Shown: positions 11,267-19,090 of the stretch, piece after piece
Layout of the letters: each line of letters begins with the position of its first letter
Position numbering within the stretch: the first letter of the stretch is position 1
Assembly: GCA_018065065.1 (NCBI GenBank)
Contig: JAGHTZ010000061.1
Location: 1-33,491 of the forward strand
Source: Candidatus Equadaptatus faecalis
Lineage (GTDB): Bacteria > Synergistota > Synergistia > Synergistales > Synergistaceae
Reading direction: 5' to 3'
DNA length: 33,491 nt
Position numbers and translations under genes: made by a program
Notes under the pieces: generated by a model
Databases searched by the model: none
What the model was told of the DNA's origin: nothing
The model's input: the letters and a program-made list of their open reading frames with translations, nothing else

Positions 11267-11782
11267 ATGCCCGGACCAAAGAGATACAAAACAGCAAAAA
11301 TCGGCGTCATTCTGTCGTCGGAAGAGCTTTTGGAAAAGCTGTCCGGCGGGCTTGCAATATTTGACAAGCTTTACGTAAAGTACGAGCTTGCCGGACTTCC
11401 GCCGCACAACAGCAGGCAGGAACTTGAAAACTATGCCGCAAACGCTAAAAAACGCGGGCTTGAAGCGGTAATAGTATCAGCCGGTTCCAATGACGAACTG
11501 CCGCGTTTTACAGCAGAAAAATGTCTTGCGCCGTTAATTTTCGCACCCGTGTCAAGAACAAACAGAAGCGTGCCGCAAAAGTTTCTTGCTTCGTCGAGCT
11601 TCTGCGTTACCGCCGCAAATGATTTTTCAAAGGCGGCGCACTTTGCGCTCAAAATTCTTGCGATACGCGACAAAAGCCTTTCAAGGCGCCTGTTAAATCT
11701 CTCATTGGCAAAAAACGAACGTTTTGCCGCGGAAGACTCGGAGGACTTTCCTCTTGCGCCGGACGACGCCTACGGCTTTTAA
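11267..11782 (+). CDS. Divergent PurE-like (AIR carboxylase family) protein
   Basis: This 171-residue protein is the only plus-strand coding gene recognised in the window. The overall pattern aligns with PurE, the N5-carboxyaminoimidazole ribonucleotide mutase of purine synthesis. It has KIGVILSSEE at the start, an LPPHNSRQELENYA segment in the place of SAHRTP, AVIVSAGSNDELPRF in the place of VIIAGAGGAAHLPG, and a C-terminal helix like AAQILATHDKELHQRL. Several substrate-binding residues differ: the GSxSD loop is replaced, SAHRTP keeps only its His, and AAHLPG has lost its His. An altered or lost activity is therefore likely. No other purine gene is near. A ribosome-binding site (GAGGTG) precedes the ATG by 8 bases, and TATAAT lies at 11239-11244. 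It is monocistronic and bounded by terminators. Confidence 0.6.
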   Translation: MPGPKRYKTAKIGVILSSEELLEKLSGGLAIFDKLYVKYELAGLPPHNSRQELENYAANAKKRGLEAVIVSAGSNDELPRFTAEKCLAPLIFAPVSRTNRSVPQKFLASSSFCVTAANDFSKAAHFALKILAIRDKSLSRRLLNLSLAKNERFAAEDSEDFPLAPDDAYGF

Positions 11783-11803
11783 CAGGCGGACAAGACTGCA
11801 TTC

Positions 11804-11838
11804 AAAAAATACGGCGCGGAACCCGCGCCGTATTTTTT
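11804..11838. terminator. Bidirectional intrinsic terminator
   Basis: A near-perfect stem (ATACGGCGCGG pairing with CCGCGCCGTAT), with AAAAAA on the left and TTTTTT on the right, separates two convergent genes: the PurE-like gene (+) and the NhaC-family transporter (-). It can serve both. Confidence 0.9.
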
Positions 11839-11866
11839 ATTTTGATTAAACCGTCTGCGTCAAATA

Positions 11867-13282
11867 TTACATTACAAATCCGAGAATTACGTAAAGTACA
11901 AGCGACGCGCCCGCAAAGAACGCGCAGTACGGGGTCTGCGTCTTGACGTGGTCAATAATGTCGCAGCCCGACGTTGAGCAGGACATAATCGTCGTGTCGG
12001 ATATCGGCGACGTGTGGTCTCCAAAGATACTTCCGCCGAATGCCGCACCGGCAACCAAAGGAATGTTCACGCCGAGGTTAATAGCCATCGGAAGGGCGAT
12101 TACGAACATAATAGCCATTGTTCCCATTGAGGTTCCGGTTGCGAAGGATATAAGGCAGGCGATAATGAACACGAGCGCCGGAAGGAACGCCGGATTGAGC
12201 GCCTGGAGGAATATTGACGAGAGGTAGTTGCCCGTATCAAGCGCTTTGACCGTGCTTCCCATCGTAAATCCGAGAAGAAGAACGAAGGCTATCGGAAGCA
12301 TGCTGCCCATGCCCTTGAACATTTCGTCAATAACTTCGTTGAGCGTAAATATTTTCTGGAATACGCAGAGAGCGCCCATAACCACGAGCGATACGAAGCA
12401 GCCCCAAAGCAGCGAGTTCATGCCGCTGCCTTTCATAAGGTTGCCGTTTCCGGTAACGAACAGGGCGATAATAACCGTGAAAAGCAATGTGAGAATCGGA
12501 AGTACAAGGTTCATTACTCTCGGTTTCGCATCGCTGATTTTTACTCTTGAGATTTCTCCGCCTTCTTTTGCGTGCGCAGGATCGTCAAGCATACCCGTTT
12601 CCGCGGCGCGTTCCTCGGCTGCCTTCATTGGTCCGAAATCCTTTTGGAGAACCGCAAGAACGAGAACGCCGAGCACTGCGAAAATGCAGTAGAAATTAAG
12701 GCAGATTGATTTGATAAGCGTCGGGATCGCATCGGCTTCCGCGACTCCGCCGGAGGTAAGATAGCCGATCATTGCCGCGAGCCAGCCGCTGAGCGGGATA
12801 AGAACGCAGACAGGCGTTGACGTGGCGTGGATAATGAACGCCGCTTTTTCGTGCGGAACTTTGAGCGCGTCATTGACAGGACGCGCGACGGAACCCGTAA
12901 CCATGCAGCTGAGCGAGCCAGACGTGAAGATAAGAACGCCGAGCAGCCACGTAAAAATGTTTGCGCCGCGTTTTGATTTGATAATTCCGTTTTTCTTCAC
13001 CATAACGTCAACAAAACCGTCAACGCCGCCGGAACGCTCAATAAGATAGATAAGCGCGCCGATAAAAAGCATCGAGGCGATAACTATCGTGTTGCCGCTT
13101 GACGCCATCGTTTTGACGCAATTGTTGAGCGCCGCGTTGAGAGCCGCGATAAAATTCCAGTCCGCAATGATGAACGAACCAAGGAAAATACCGATAAAGA
13201 GCGAAACAAAAACATTCTTTGTGACAAGCGCGAGAACGATTGTCAGAATTGGCGGTACTATTGACCAGAAACCATACTGCAT
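11867..13282 (-). CDS. NhaC-family secondary transporter, probable lysine (LysW-type) carrier
   Basis: This 471-residue integral membrane protein has about 11-12 hydrophobic segments. The NhaC-superfamily hallmark GDHTSPISDTTIMS lies near the C-terminus. By family alone it would be called a Na+/H+ antiporter. However, it is the second gene of an operon that begins with a lysine riboswitch, and an NhaC-superfamily group named LysW has been predicted as lysine transporters on that kind of evidence. I therefore infer uptake or exchange of lysine or a lysine derivative. The gene starts 21 bases after the deacylase stop, with a strong ribosome-binding site (GGAGGAG). It ends at a bidirectional terminator. 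The family is certain; the substrate is inferred. Confidence 0.85.
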   Translation of the reverse strand: MQYGFWSIVPPILTIVLALVTKNVFVSLFIGIFLGSFIIADWNFIAALNAALNNCVKTMASSGNTIVIASMLFIGALIYLIERSGGVDGFVDVMVKKNGIIKSKRGANIFTWLLGVLIFTSGSLSCMVTGSVARPVNDALKVPHEKAAFIIHATSTPVCVLIPLSGWLAAMIGYLTSGGVAEADAIPTLIKSICLNFYCIFAVLGVLVLAVLQKDFGPMKAAEERAAETGMLDDPAHAKEGGEISRVKISDAKPRVMNLVLPILTLLFTVIIALFVTGNGNLMKGSGMNSLLWGCFVSLVVMGALCVFQKIFTLNEVIDEMFKGMGSMLPIAFVLLLGFTMGSTVKALDTGNYLSSIFLQALNPAFLPALVFIIACLISFATGTSMGTMAIMFVIALPMAINLGVNIPLVAGAAFGGSIFGDHTSPISDTTIMSCSTSGCDIIDHVKTQTPYCAFFAGASLVLYVILGFVM

Positions 13283-13303
13283 TGAACTTCTCCTCCTTAA
13301 ATT

Positions 13304-14659
13304 TTACTTTCTTATGGCTCTTCCAAGCCTGTGGTTTATGATTTTGCCTTTTTCAACGGCGATTTTCCCGCCGATGATTACGTAATCTATTCCTTCCGGT
13401 TCCGCGACAGGGTCTGCAAAGGTCGCGTTGTCTTTTACCGTCTTGGGATCAAAAATAACGATGTCCGCGTCAGAACCTTTTTCAAGTCCGCCCTTGCCTG
13501 AAAGCGACAGCTTCTCTGCGGCTGCGGAGGTCATTTTTGCAATGCCGTCCGCCAGCGAAACCTTGCCGGTGTTGATAAATTCCTTAATAAAGTGTGGGAA
13601 AGCCCCTGCCGCGCGAGGATGTCCCTGTCCGTTGTTCAGAAGCCCGTCACTTCCAAGAATAACGCCGGTATGAGCCATCGCCATATCAACGTCCTCATGC
13701 TTCATAACGTGGCACACCGTAATCATATCGGGATATTCTGCGCGAACCTTGCGAAACAGATCTTCCGTGCAGCGCATGCCCCTGTATTCGCCCTCGCACA
13801 GTTCCACAACGTCATAACCAGTATGATAACGGTCAAGGAACCCTTCATCGTAGGTAGCTGAACCTATCTGCGTCGAATACGCGTAATACGGATAACAGTC
13901 GCAGTGCAGGTTCAGTCCGTTTGCGCGGTAACGGTCGGTAATCTGTAAAAATTCTTCCATTTGTCCGAAACCTGCCATACTTCCTATGTGCGAAATTTCC
14001 GTATTGAGACCAAATTTCAGCCCGGCGCTGATAAACTCCTCAGCGGCGGCGAAAACTCCTGCGGCATCGTCGCGAAGATGCGCGGCGATAAGTTTGTCGT
14101 CCTTTTTGCAAAGCTTCGCCGTTCTTTCAAGCTCTTCCTGAGTCAAGCCCGGAGCATAGCGTATTCCGTAGGAAACTCCCACACAGCCTCCGTCAAGAGC
14201 CCTTGCCGTACTGCGTTCCAGCGTGTCAAGCTGAGAGGGAGTTGCGGCGGCGTATCTGTCTGTCGTTCCTGCTTCGTACCTGAGATAACTGTGTCCGGCG
14301 TACATGGCGACGTTAACCGGTGCGCCCTTAGCGTCCACCGTATCAAGATACCTGACGGGATCGCACAGATTAGTTCCGCAGTTGCCGGCGATAACCGTTG
14401 TTACCCCCATTTTCAGCATACAGTCGAAAATGCAGAAATCAATATCGTTACCGTCCGTGCTCAGCGGGTCCTCATGCATGTGAATATCAATAAATCCGGG
14501 GGAAACTATCTTGCCTTCAGCGTCAATAACAGTATCGGCTTCCGGCTCTTCCCTAAGAAAGGCTTCAATTTTTCCGTCCTTAACCAAAACGTTCTGCTTT
14601 GAAAAAACGGTATTCTTGGCATCAGCGACAAAGCCGTTCTTAATCAAAATGCTGCCCAT
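13304..14659 (-). CDS. N-acyl-D-amino-acid deacylase family amidohydrolase
   Basis: This 451-residue TIM-barrel amidohydrolase resembles D-aminoacylase, which releases D-amino acids from N-acyl forms. The metal ligands are intact: His60 and His62 (HMHEDP), Cys94 (AGNCGT), His194 (AHLRDD), His224 (ISHIGS) and Asp338 (GSDG). Their spacing fits the family (HxH, bridging Cys, two His 30 residues apart, Asp). It has no signal peptide, so it is cytoplasmic. The ribosome-binding site GGGAGG precedes the ATG. The gene is the first reading frame behind a lysine riboswitch and is followed by an NhaC-family carrier, which suggests that the substrate or product is linked to lysine. Other D-aminoacylase-like enzymes act on dipeptides or carbamoyl compounds, so the exact substrate is open. 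Confidence 0.85.
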   Translation of the reverse strand: MGSILIKNGFVADAKNTVFSKQNVLVKDGKIEAFLREEPEADTVIDAEGKIVSPGFIDIHMHEDPLSTDGNDIDFCIFDCMLKMGVTTVIAGNCGTNLCDPVRYLDTVDAKGAPVNVAMYAGHSYLRYEAGTTDRYAAATPSQLDTLERSTARALDGGCVGVSYGIRYAPGLTQEELERTAKLCKKDDKLIAAHLRDDAAGVFAAAEEFISAGLKFGLNTEISHIGSMAGFGQMEEFLQITDRYRANGLNLHCDCYPYYAYSTQIGSATYDEGFLDRYHTGYDVVELCEGEYRGMRCTEDLFRKVRAEYPDMITVCHVMKHEDVDMAMAHTGVILGSDGLLNNGQGHPRAAGAFPHFIKEFINTGKVSLADGIAKMTSAAAEKLSLSGKGGLEKGSDADIVIFDPKTVKDNATFADPVAEPEGIDYVIIGGKIAVEKGKIINHRLGRAIRK

Positions 14660-14710
14660 TGCGTTATCCTCCCTGCTGTAAATTCAGATTTCGGCAGGCA
14701 GCTGTTCTCC

Positions 14711-14741
14711 GAAAAAAACGGCTGATGCTTCTGCATCGGCC
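14711..14741 (-). terminator. Riboswitch expression-platform terminator
   Basis: On the minus strand GGCCGATGC-AGAA-GCATCAGCC forms a stem with one mismatch, followed by seven T residues (14712-14718). It lies about 37 bases 3' of the lysine aptamer and 52 bases before the deacylase start codon. This is the expected position of a transcription-attenuation terminator formed when lysine is bound. Confidence 0.85.
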
Positions 14742-14777
14742 ATTGATTTCAAATTATGCGCAAGGCGCAAAATTCAA

Positions 14778-14945
14778 CTAATACATAGCTCTCCGCAAAA
14801 GCGACAGTCAAACGGATATTATCCGGTTGCCCGGGCAGAGTTCGCAACCTTCCGCCTTCGGCAGCGGTCCCTTTCAGAACGACAACGGTTTTGCGGCACC
14901 TTTGACATCGTCCTTACTCTTGACAACTGCTCCTCTATCCTTTAG
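14778..14945 (-). ncRNA. Lysine riboswitch (L-box) aptamer
   Basis: Read on the minus strand, the 168-base element has the conserved lysine-aptamer blocks in order. These are ATAGAGG-AGC at the 5' side, TCAAGAGTAA (AAGAGTA at 14915-14921), CTGAAAGGGACCGCTGCCGAAG (CCGAAG at 14856-14861), a GGTTGC/GCAACC hairpin, a CGGATAATATCCG hairpin, and GGAGAGCTAT at the 3' side. P1 forms between 14935-14945 and 14778-14788 (CTAA/TTAG and ATAG/CTAT). A promoter lies upstream and an intrinsic terminator downstream. Control is therefore predicted to be premature termination when lysine is abundant. The match was made by eye. Confidence 0.88.
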
Positions 14946-14963
14946 CAATATTCGGTTAACGAG

Positions 14964-14991
14964 ATTATAGCACTTGTTCTGCCGTTGTAAA
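14964..14991 (-). promoter_or_regulatory. Promoter of the lysine-riboswitch operon
   Basis: On the minus strand the -35 TTTACA (14986-14991) and a perfect -10 TATAAT (14964-14969) are separated by 16 bases. Transcription would start near 14957, about a dozen bases before the aptamer's P1 stem. Confidence 0.8.
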
Positions 14992-15040
14992 TATTTTTTT
15001 TGAGAAAAAACCTTGAAAGCCCCATAAAAAATAAACTATC

Positions 15041-15107
15041 AAAAGCAATTTTGGGAAAATTAAAAAATTAAAAACGGCGCGGATTTTTTGTAATCCCGTG
15101 CCGTTTG
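15041..15107 (-). terminator. Terminator of the five-tRNA operon
   Basis: ACGGCGCGGATT pairs with AATCCCGTGCCGT (one bulged C), and on the minus strand the stem is followed by TTTTTAATTTTTTAATTTT. It is 75 bases past the last tRNA. The adjacent CAAAA-GCAA-TTTTG hairpin (15041-15054) is shared with the terminator at 323-378. Between this terminator and the lysine promoter I see nothing else. Confidence 0.8.
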
Positions 15108-15181
15108 TTGTATTTACCGCTTATTTTTCTTTCCTTCAAAACATTCCGAGTACGCAGTGCAATGCCAATGCCCTGTTATTT

Positions 15182-15256
15182 TGGAGCGGAAGACGGGATT
15201 TGAACCCGCGACCCCAACCTTGGCAAGGTTGTGCTCTACCCCTGAGCTACTTCCGC
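15182..15256 (-). tRNA. tRNA-Gly, anticodon GCC (copy 2)
   Basis: The 75-base gene includes CCA. The acceptor stem GCGGAAG pairs with CTTCCGC. The anticodon loop TTGCCAA gives GCC, reading GGC and GGU. The sequence is identical to the neighbouring copy at 15297-15371. It is the last gene of the tRNA operon. Confidence 0.97.
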
Positions 15257-15296
15257 ATATAAACGCGCGTACCGTAAAAACGACTTAATAAAAAAA

Positions 15297-15371
15297 TGGA
15301 GCGGAAGACGGGATTTGAACCCGCGACCCCAACCTTGGCAAGGTTGTGCTCTACCCCTGAGCTACTTCCGC
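15297..15371 (-). tRNA. tRNA-Gly, anticodon GCC (copy 1)
   Basis: This 75-base gene with CCA is identical in sequence to the copy at 15182-15256. The two are separated by 40 bases. The duplication is limited to the tRNA body; the flanks differ. Confidence 0.97.
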
Positions 15372-15386
15372 AAATCGTTTTTCAAG

Positions 15387-15462
<76 letters not shown>

Positions 15463-15479
15463 TTATGACTTCTTAAAAA

Positions 15480-15556
15480 TGGCGGAGCTGACGAGACTCG
15501 AACTCGCGACCTTCGGCGTGACAGGCCGACGCTCTAACCAACTGAGCTACAGCTCC
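15480..15556 (-). tRNA. tRNA-Asp, anticodon GTC
   Basis: The 77-base gene includes CCA. The acceptor stem is GGAGCTG/CAGCTCC with discriminator G. The anticodon loop CTGTCAC on a TCGGC/GCCGA stem gives GTC. It is the second gene of the operon. Confidence 0.97.
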
Positions 15557-15573
15557 GCTTATAAAAGTTGTCA

Positions 15574-15648
15574 TGGTGGGCGGAATAGGTTTCGAACCTA
15601 CGACCCCCTGCGTGTAAGGCAGGTGCTCTCCCGCTGAGCTATCCGCCC
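15574..15648 (-). tRNA. tRNA-Val, anticodon TAC
   Basis: The 75-base gene includes CCA. The acceptor stem is GGGCGGA/TCCGCCC. The anticodon loop CTTACAC on a CCTGC/GCAGG stem gives TAC. It is the first gene of the operon, about 38 bases downstream of the -10 element. Confidence 0.97.
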
Positions 15649-15686
15649 GCTCGCCCTGCCGTACCGCATAAGCGACAACAGGGAAG

Positions 15687-15714
15687 ATTATACATTAATT
15701 TCAGAGACTGTCAA
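15687..15714 (-). promoter_or_regulatory. Strong promoter of the tRNA operon
   Basis: On the minus strand, consensus TTGACA (15709-15714) and TATAAT (15687-15692) are separated by 16 bases. It begins only 9 bases past the ctpA stop codon. I see no terminator between ctpA and the tRNAs, so read-through from the envelope operon is also possible. Confidence 0.92.
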
Positions 15715-15723
15715 TAACTTTTT

Positions 15724-16980
15724 TTATTTTTTCTTTGCTTTGGGCGCGGTTTTGCCCGAAGCCTTTTTGGCAGGCGTCTGAGCGTCAACCTTTACGGGTC
15801 TTCCGGCTATTTTGTCGCGCAGCACGGAGAGCGCTTTCTGCAGCTGTTTGTCTTTTTTCTTGTCTTTTTCAACGTCGCCGGCAATTTTTATGTCAGGCTG
15901 GAGTCCTTTTTTGTCGAGCATAAAGCCTGACGGCGTGGCGTAACGCGCAATCGTGATGTAAACACCGGATTTGTCGGGAAGGTCAAAGAGTGTCTGTACT
16001 GAACCCTTGCCAAAGCTTTTAGTTCCGATGAGCGTTCCGCGTTTGCGGTCTTTTATCGCGCCTGCAAGTATTTCAGACGCGCTTGCGCTGCCTTCGTTTA
16101 TAAGAATTACGACAGGAAGCTTTGTCGCCCTGCCTTTGTCGGCATAAAGCGTGTCGTTGGCACGGTCAAAACGTCCCTTTGTGGAAACTATCAGTCCGCC
16201 GTCAATAAACTGCGACGCAACGTCAACGCATACGTGAAGCAGTCCGCCCGGGTTGTTGCGCACGTCAATGATTATTCCTTTTGCCTTTTTGTCCTTTGCC
16301 GTTTTAAGTGCGTTCGCAACGTCTTTGCCCGTTTTTTCAATGAATTGGTTAATTTTGATGTAGGCAACGTCGTTTCCTATCATTTCTGAGCGGACGGTTT
16401 TAATTTTTATCATTTCGCGCACCATTTTGAAGGTGAGGATTTTATCCACGCCTTTTCTGCGTATCTGAACCGTTACGGGTTTGCCCGGGTCACCGCGCAT
16501 GAGCTTTACAGCGTCTTCCGTCGTTTTTCCAATAATGCTCGTGCTGTCAACCTTCACAATTTCGTCCATGGGTTTGAGCCCTGCTCTGTCCGCAGGCGTG
16601 CCTTCCATAGGCGAAACAACGACTACGCGGTCGTTTTTCATTGAGATGTACATACCAAGTCCGCCGTATTCGCCTTTGAGCTGCGTCAGTTCTTCTTCAA
16701 GGTCTTTCGGATTGACAAATCTCGTGTACGGGTCTTCAAGCGAGGAAACAATGCCTTTCATTGCTCCATAGTACATTTTATCGTCGTCTATTTTTCCCTT
16801 TTTCTCTCCGTCAACCTGATATTCCTTGAGCGTTTCCTTGACCTGCTTCATTATTACAAGCTGCTGCTGAGTAAACGGCCATACGTTGTCGGCTCCCGCC
16901 TGCGGGACAAAATAAGCGGCAGTTCCGGTGATAAAAACACCGAGTATAATTCCGATAAACAGATGTTTGAATTTTTTCAT
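15724..16980 (-). CDS. ctpA: Carboxy-terminal processing protease (S41, CtpA/Prc family)
   Basis: This 418-residue periplasmic serine protease is led by an N-terminal signal or anchor (FIGIILGVFITGTAAYFV). A PDZ domain spans about 95-180 (GGLGMYISMKNDRVVVVSP). The S41 core has the catalytic Ser in GSASASEILAGAI and the Lys in KSFGKGSVQT. The C-terminal ~40 residues are very rich in Lys and Ala. The gene lies 31 bases after the EnvC-like gene, with GGGAG before its ATG. CtpA proteases trim envelope proteins, including murein hydrolases in some species, and the FtsEX-EnvC neighbourhood fits such a role. It is the last protein gene of the long envelope series. Confidence 0.93.
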   Translation of the reverse strand: MKKFKHLFIGIILGVFITGTAAYFVPQAGADNVWPFTQQQLVIMKQVKETLKEYQVDGEKKGKIDDDKMYYGAMKGIVSSLEDPYTRFVNPKDLEEELTQLKGEYGGLGMYISMKNDRVVVVSPMEGTPADRAGLKPMDEIVKVDSTSIIGKTTEDAVKLMRGDPGKPVTVQIRRKGVDKILTFKMVREMIKIKTVRSEMIGNDVAYIKINQFIEKTGKDVANALKTAKDKKAKGIIIDVRNNPGGLLHVCVDVASQFIDGGLIVSTKGRFDRANDTLYADKGRATKLPVVILINEGSASASEILAGAIKDRKRGTLIGTKSFGKGSVQTLFDLPDKSGVYITIARYATPSGFMLDKKGLQPDIKIAGDVEKDKKKDKQLQKALSVLRDKIAGRPVKVDAQTPAKKASGKTAPKAKKK

Positions 16981-17011
16981 TTATAAGACTCCCTTAAAAT
17001 TTGTTTGCAAA

Positions 17012-18202
17012 TCAGCGCAGATACCCCATCGGGTCAACCGTGTTGCCGTTGACGCGTACCTCAAAGTGCAGATGAGGTCCGGTAGCTATTCCGGTCATCC
17101 CGACTTTTCCAATTATAGCACCTTTTGCAACCTTTTGATTTTCCGAACATGAAATTGTTGACATGTGTCCGTAGACAGTCGTCAAATCGCCGCCGTGGTC
17201 AAGTATTACAACCTTTCCGTAGCCGCGCATGGAACCTGCGAAAAGCACTTCACCGGCAGAGGCAGCAGCTATCGGGCTGCCTGTAGATGCCGCTATATCT
17301 ATGCCCGAATGTTTGATTTTGGTTTTAAACACGGGATGCACCCTGACCCCGTAGCCGCTTGTGATCTGCCCCTGAACGGGCCACGCGATTTTTCCGCCCT
17401 TGTAATAAACAACAGTGGTTTTATTTTTGCTTTTGTTTTTCGCGCGTTTTGCCGCAAGCAGTTTGTTAATCGTCCCCTGCAGCTCGCGTGCCGCCTTTTC
17501 AAATTCTTTCTGTTCGGCTATATATTTTTCCTTTTCTTTCTGTATCTGCTTTAACACCGTTTCTTTTTCGCCAACTGCCGTTTGCAGCTGTGCATGCTGA
17601 ATTTTGAGTTCTTTGTTTTTTGTATTAAGAATTCCCTTCTGTCTTCCGAGAGCGTTCTGTTTTTCGTCAAGCTGCTGTTTCTGTTCCGTCAGTTCCATTA
17701 TTACTTCCTGATCCTGTTTCGCTATTTTTTTCAGCAGATACAGATTGTCCATCGCTTCCTGTACGCCTTCGGAGGAGAGCAGTACGCTGAATTCCGACGT
17801 TCTGCCGTATTTGTACATTGAGACAAGCCTTTTGCTCAGATATTTTTCGCACACGGCGATACGTTTTTTTGTGGTCTCAATCTGCGAGTTCAGGACACTT
17901 ATGTTTCCTTCAACTTTTTTTATGTCGCGCGAAACTGTTTCCACCTTTTGTTTGGTGTCGTCAATTTTTTTGTTTATCACGTCTATCTGTTCCACTACTT
18001 TTTTTTCTTTTTTTCTGCTTTCAAAAATTTTCTTTTTTGTCCCCGCTATTTTTCTGCGCAGCTCGTCATATTTCAGTTCCTGACTTTTGAGCTGGCTGTC
18101 TATGCTTTCCTCGGCAGGCGCGGCACACGAAAACACCGCGCAGAACAATACCGCGCAAGCAAGTAGAAATATAATTTTTCCGGTATTTTTCCTGCTCTTC
18201 AT
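17012..18202 (-). CDS. EnvC-like murein hydrolase / activator with LytM (M23) domain
   Basis: This 396-residue exported protein starts with a signal peptide (IIFLLACAVLFCAVFSCAAPA). A long coiled coil follows (about 30-250, Lys/Glu/Gln-rich), then an M23 LytM domain (about 275-396). The zinc-site residues of active M23 peptidases are all visible: His in KHSGID, Asp in the same motif, VYGH, and HLHFE. E. coli EnvC has a degenerate site and only activates amidases, so this protein may cut peptidoglycan itself. It starts 3 bases after ftsX. Its coiled coil is expected to dock to the extracytoplasmic loop of FtsX and so be controlled by FtsE ATP hydrolysis. Confidence 0.9.
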   Translation of the reverse strand: MKSRKNTGKIIFLLACAVLFCAVFSCAAPAEESIDSQLKSQELKYDELRRKIAGTKKKIFESRKKEKKVVEQIDVINKKIDDTKQKVETVSRDIKKVEGNISVLNSQIETTKKRIAVCEKYLSKRLVSMYKYGRTSEFSVLLSSEGVQEAMDNLYLLKKIAKQDQEVIMELTEQKQQLDEKQNALGRQKGILNTKNKELKIQHAQLQTAVGEKETVLKQIQKEKEKYIAEQKEFEKAARELQGTINKLLAAKRAKNKSKNKTTVVYYKGGKIAWPVQGQITSGYGVRVHPVFKTKIKHSGIDIAASTGSPIAAASAGEVLFAGSMRGYGKVVILDHGGDLTTVYGHMSTISCSENQKVAKGAIIGKVGMTGIATGPHLHFEVRVNGNTVDPMGYLR

Positions 18203-18205
18203 CTG

Positions 18206-19090
18206 CTACAAAGGTTTGGAAGCTTTGCGTATAAATTTGTTGACCGCAAGGAAGCTCGCAATCAGACTGACGGTCATGCCGCAGGCAAACAAAAGAAAAC
18301 CGAGACGGCTCACGAGAACGGGAAGTCCCACGAACTGGAAGAACGGAAGCATTTCCCTGAGTTTTTCAAGGGCAAGCGCGTAAGCCGCGGCAAGCAGTCC
18401 AAAGGATGCAACCGAGCCGAATGTACCCAAAATAATTCCCTGTATAACGTACGGAAGGGCTATATAGGTCGGTGTCGCCCCGACAAGAAGCATAATTTTT
18501 ATTTCTTCCTCTTTCGCATAAACAGAGAGCTTTACTGTGTTAAAAAGCACTATTCCGCTGGCGCATACGGCAACCGCGAGCAGAAAAATCGAAAGCATGC
18601 TTACAAAATCCGACAGCCTTGTTATTTTTTCCGCAACTTTTCCGGCGTATATCACTTCTTCCACCCCTGGCGCGGCTTCAAGTTTTTTAACTATTGAAGG
18701 CACCGCCGAGGCTTCGTTGATCATAAATTCAACGCTGTCCGGAAGCGGATTTTCGCCGAGCAGCGACACCGTATCCAGCTGCGCTCCCATCCTTGAACGC
18801 AGTCTGTCAAGAGCCATCTGTTTCGTTACAATTTTTGAACCGCTTATGCCGCGGCTTTTTGCAACCGATTTCAGTACAGCCTGTGCGTCTGCCACCTCAC
18901 GAAGATAAACCTGTATCGTCAGCTGGTCGTCCATCGTCGCAACAACGTGACGCATATTGAGAACAAGCAGAAGTCCTGCCCCAATTACAAAAAATACGGC
19001 AACGGAAGTAAAAACCGTAAGAATGCTCGCCCAAAGGTTTCTGCTTACGAGACGCCAGCCGTCCCTGAAAACGTATCCCGACTTAGTCAT
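18206..19090 (-). CDS. ftsX: Cell division ABC transporter permease-like FtsX
   Basis: This 294-residue membrane protein has the FtsX layout. One membrane segment (about 20-44) is followed by an extracytoplasmic domain (about 50-165) and three further membrane segments (about 170-195, 215-245 and 262-285). It does not transport a substrate. It relays ATP-driven conformational change from FtsE to periplasmic murein hydrolases. It overlaps the end of ftsE by 8 bases, with a ribosome-binding site (GGAGG) inside ftsE. It is followed by the EnvC-like gene, its likely partner. Confidence 0.94.
   Translation of the reverse strand: MTKSGYVFRDGWRLVSRNLWASILTVFTSVAVFFVIGAGLLLVLNMRHVVATMDDQLTIQVYLREVADAQAVLKSVAKSRGISGSKIVTKQMALDRLRSRMGAQLDTVSLLGENPLPDSVEFMINEASAVPSIVKKLEAAPGVEEVIYAGKVAEKITRLSDFVSMLSIFLLAVAVCASGIVLFNTVKLSVYAKEEEIKIMLLVGATPTYIALPYVIQGIILGTFGSVASFGLLAAAYALALEKLREMLPFFQFVGLPVLVSRLGFLLFACGMTVSLIASFLAVNKFIRKASKPL

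Noticed and set aside
11867-13282. Plain Na+/H+ antiporter NhaC annotation
   Set aside because: The family is right, but the upstream lysine riboswitch makes a lysine-related carrier more likely than simple sodium/proton exchange.
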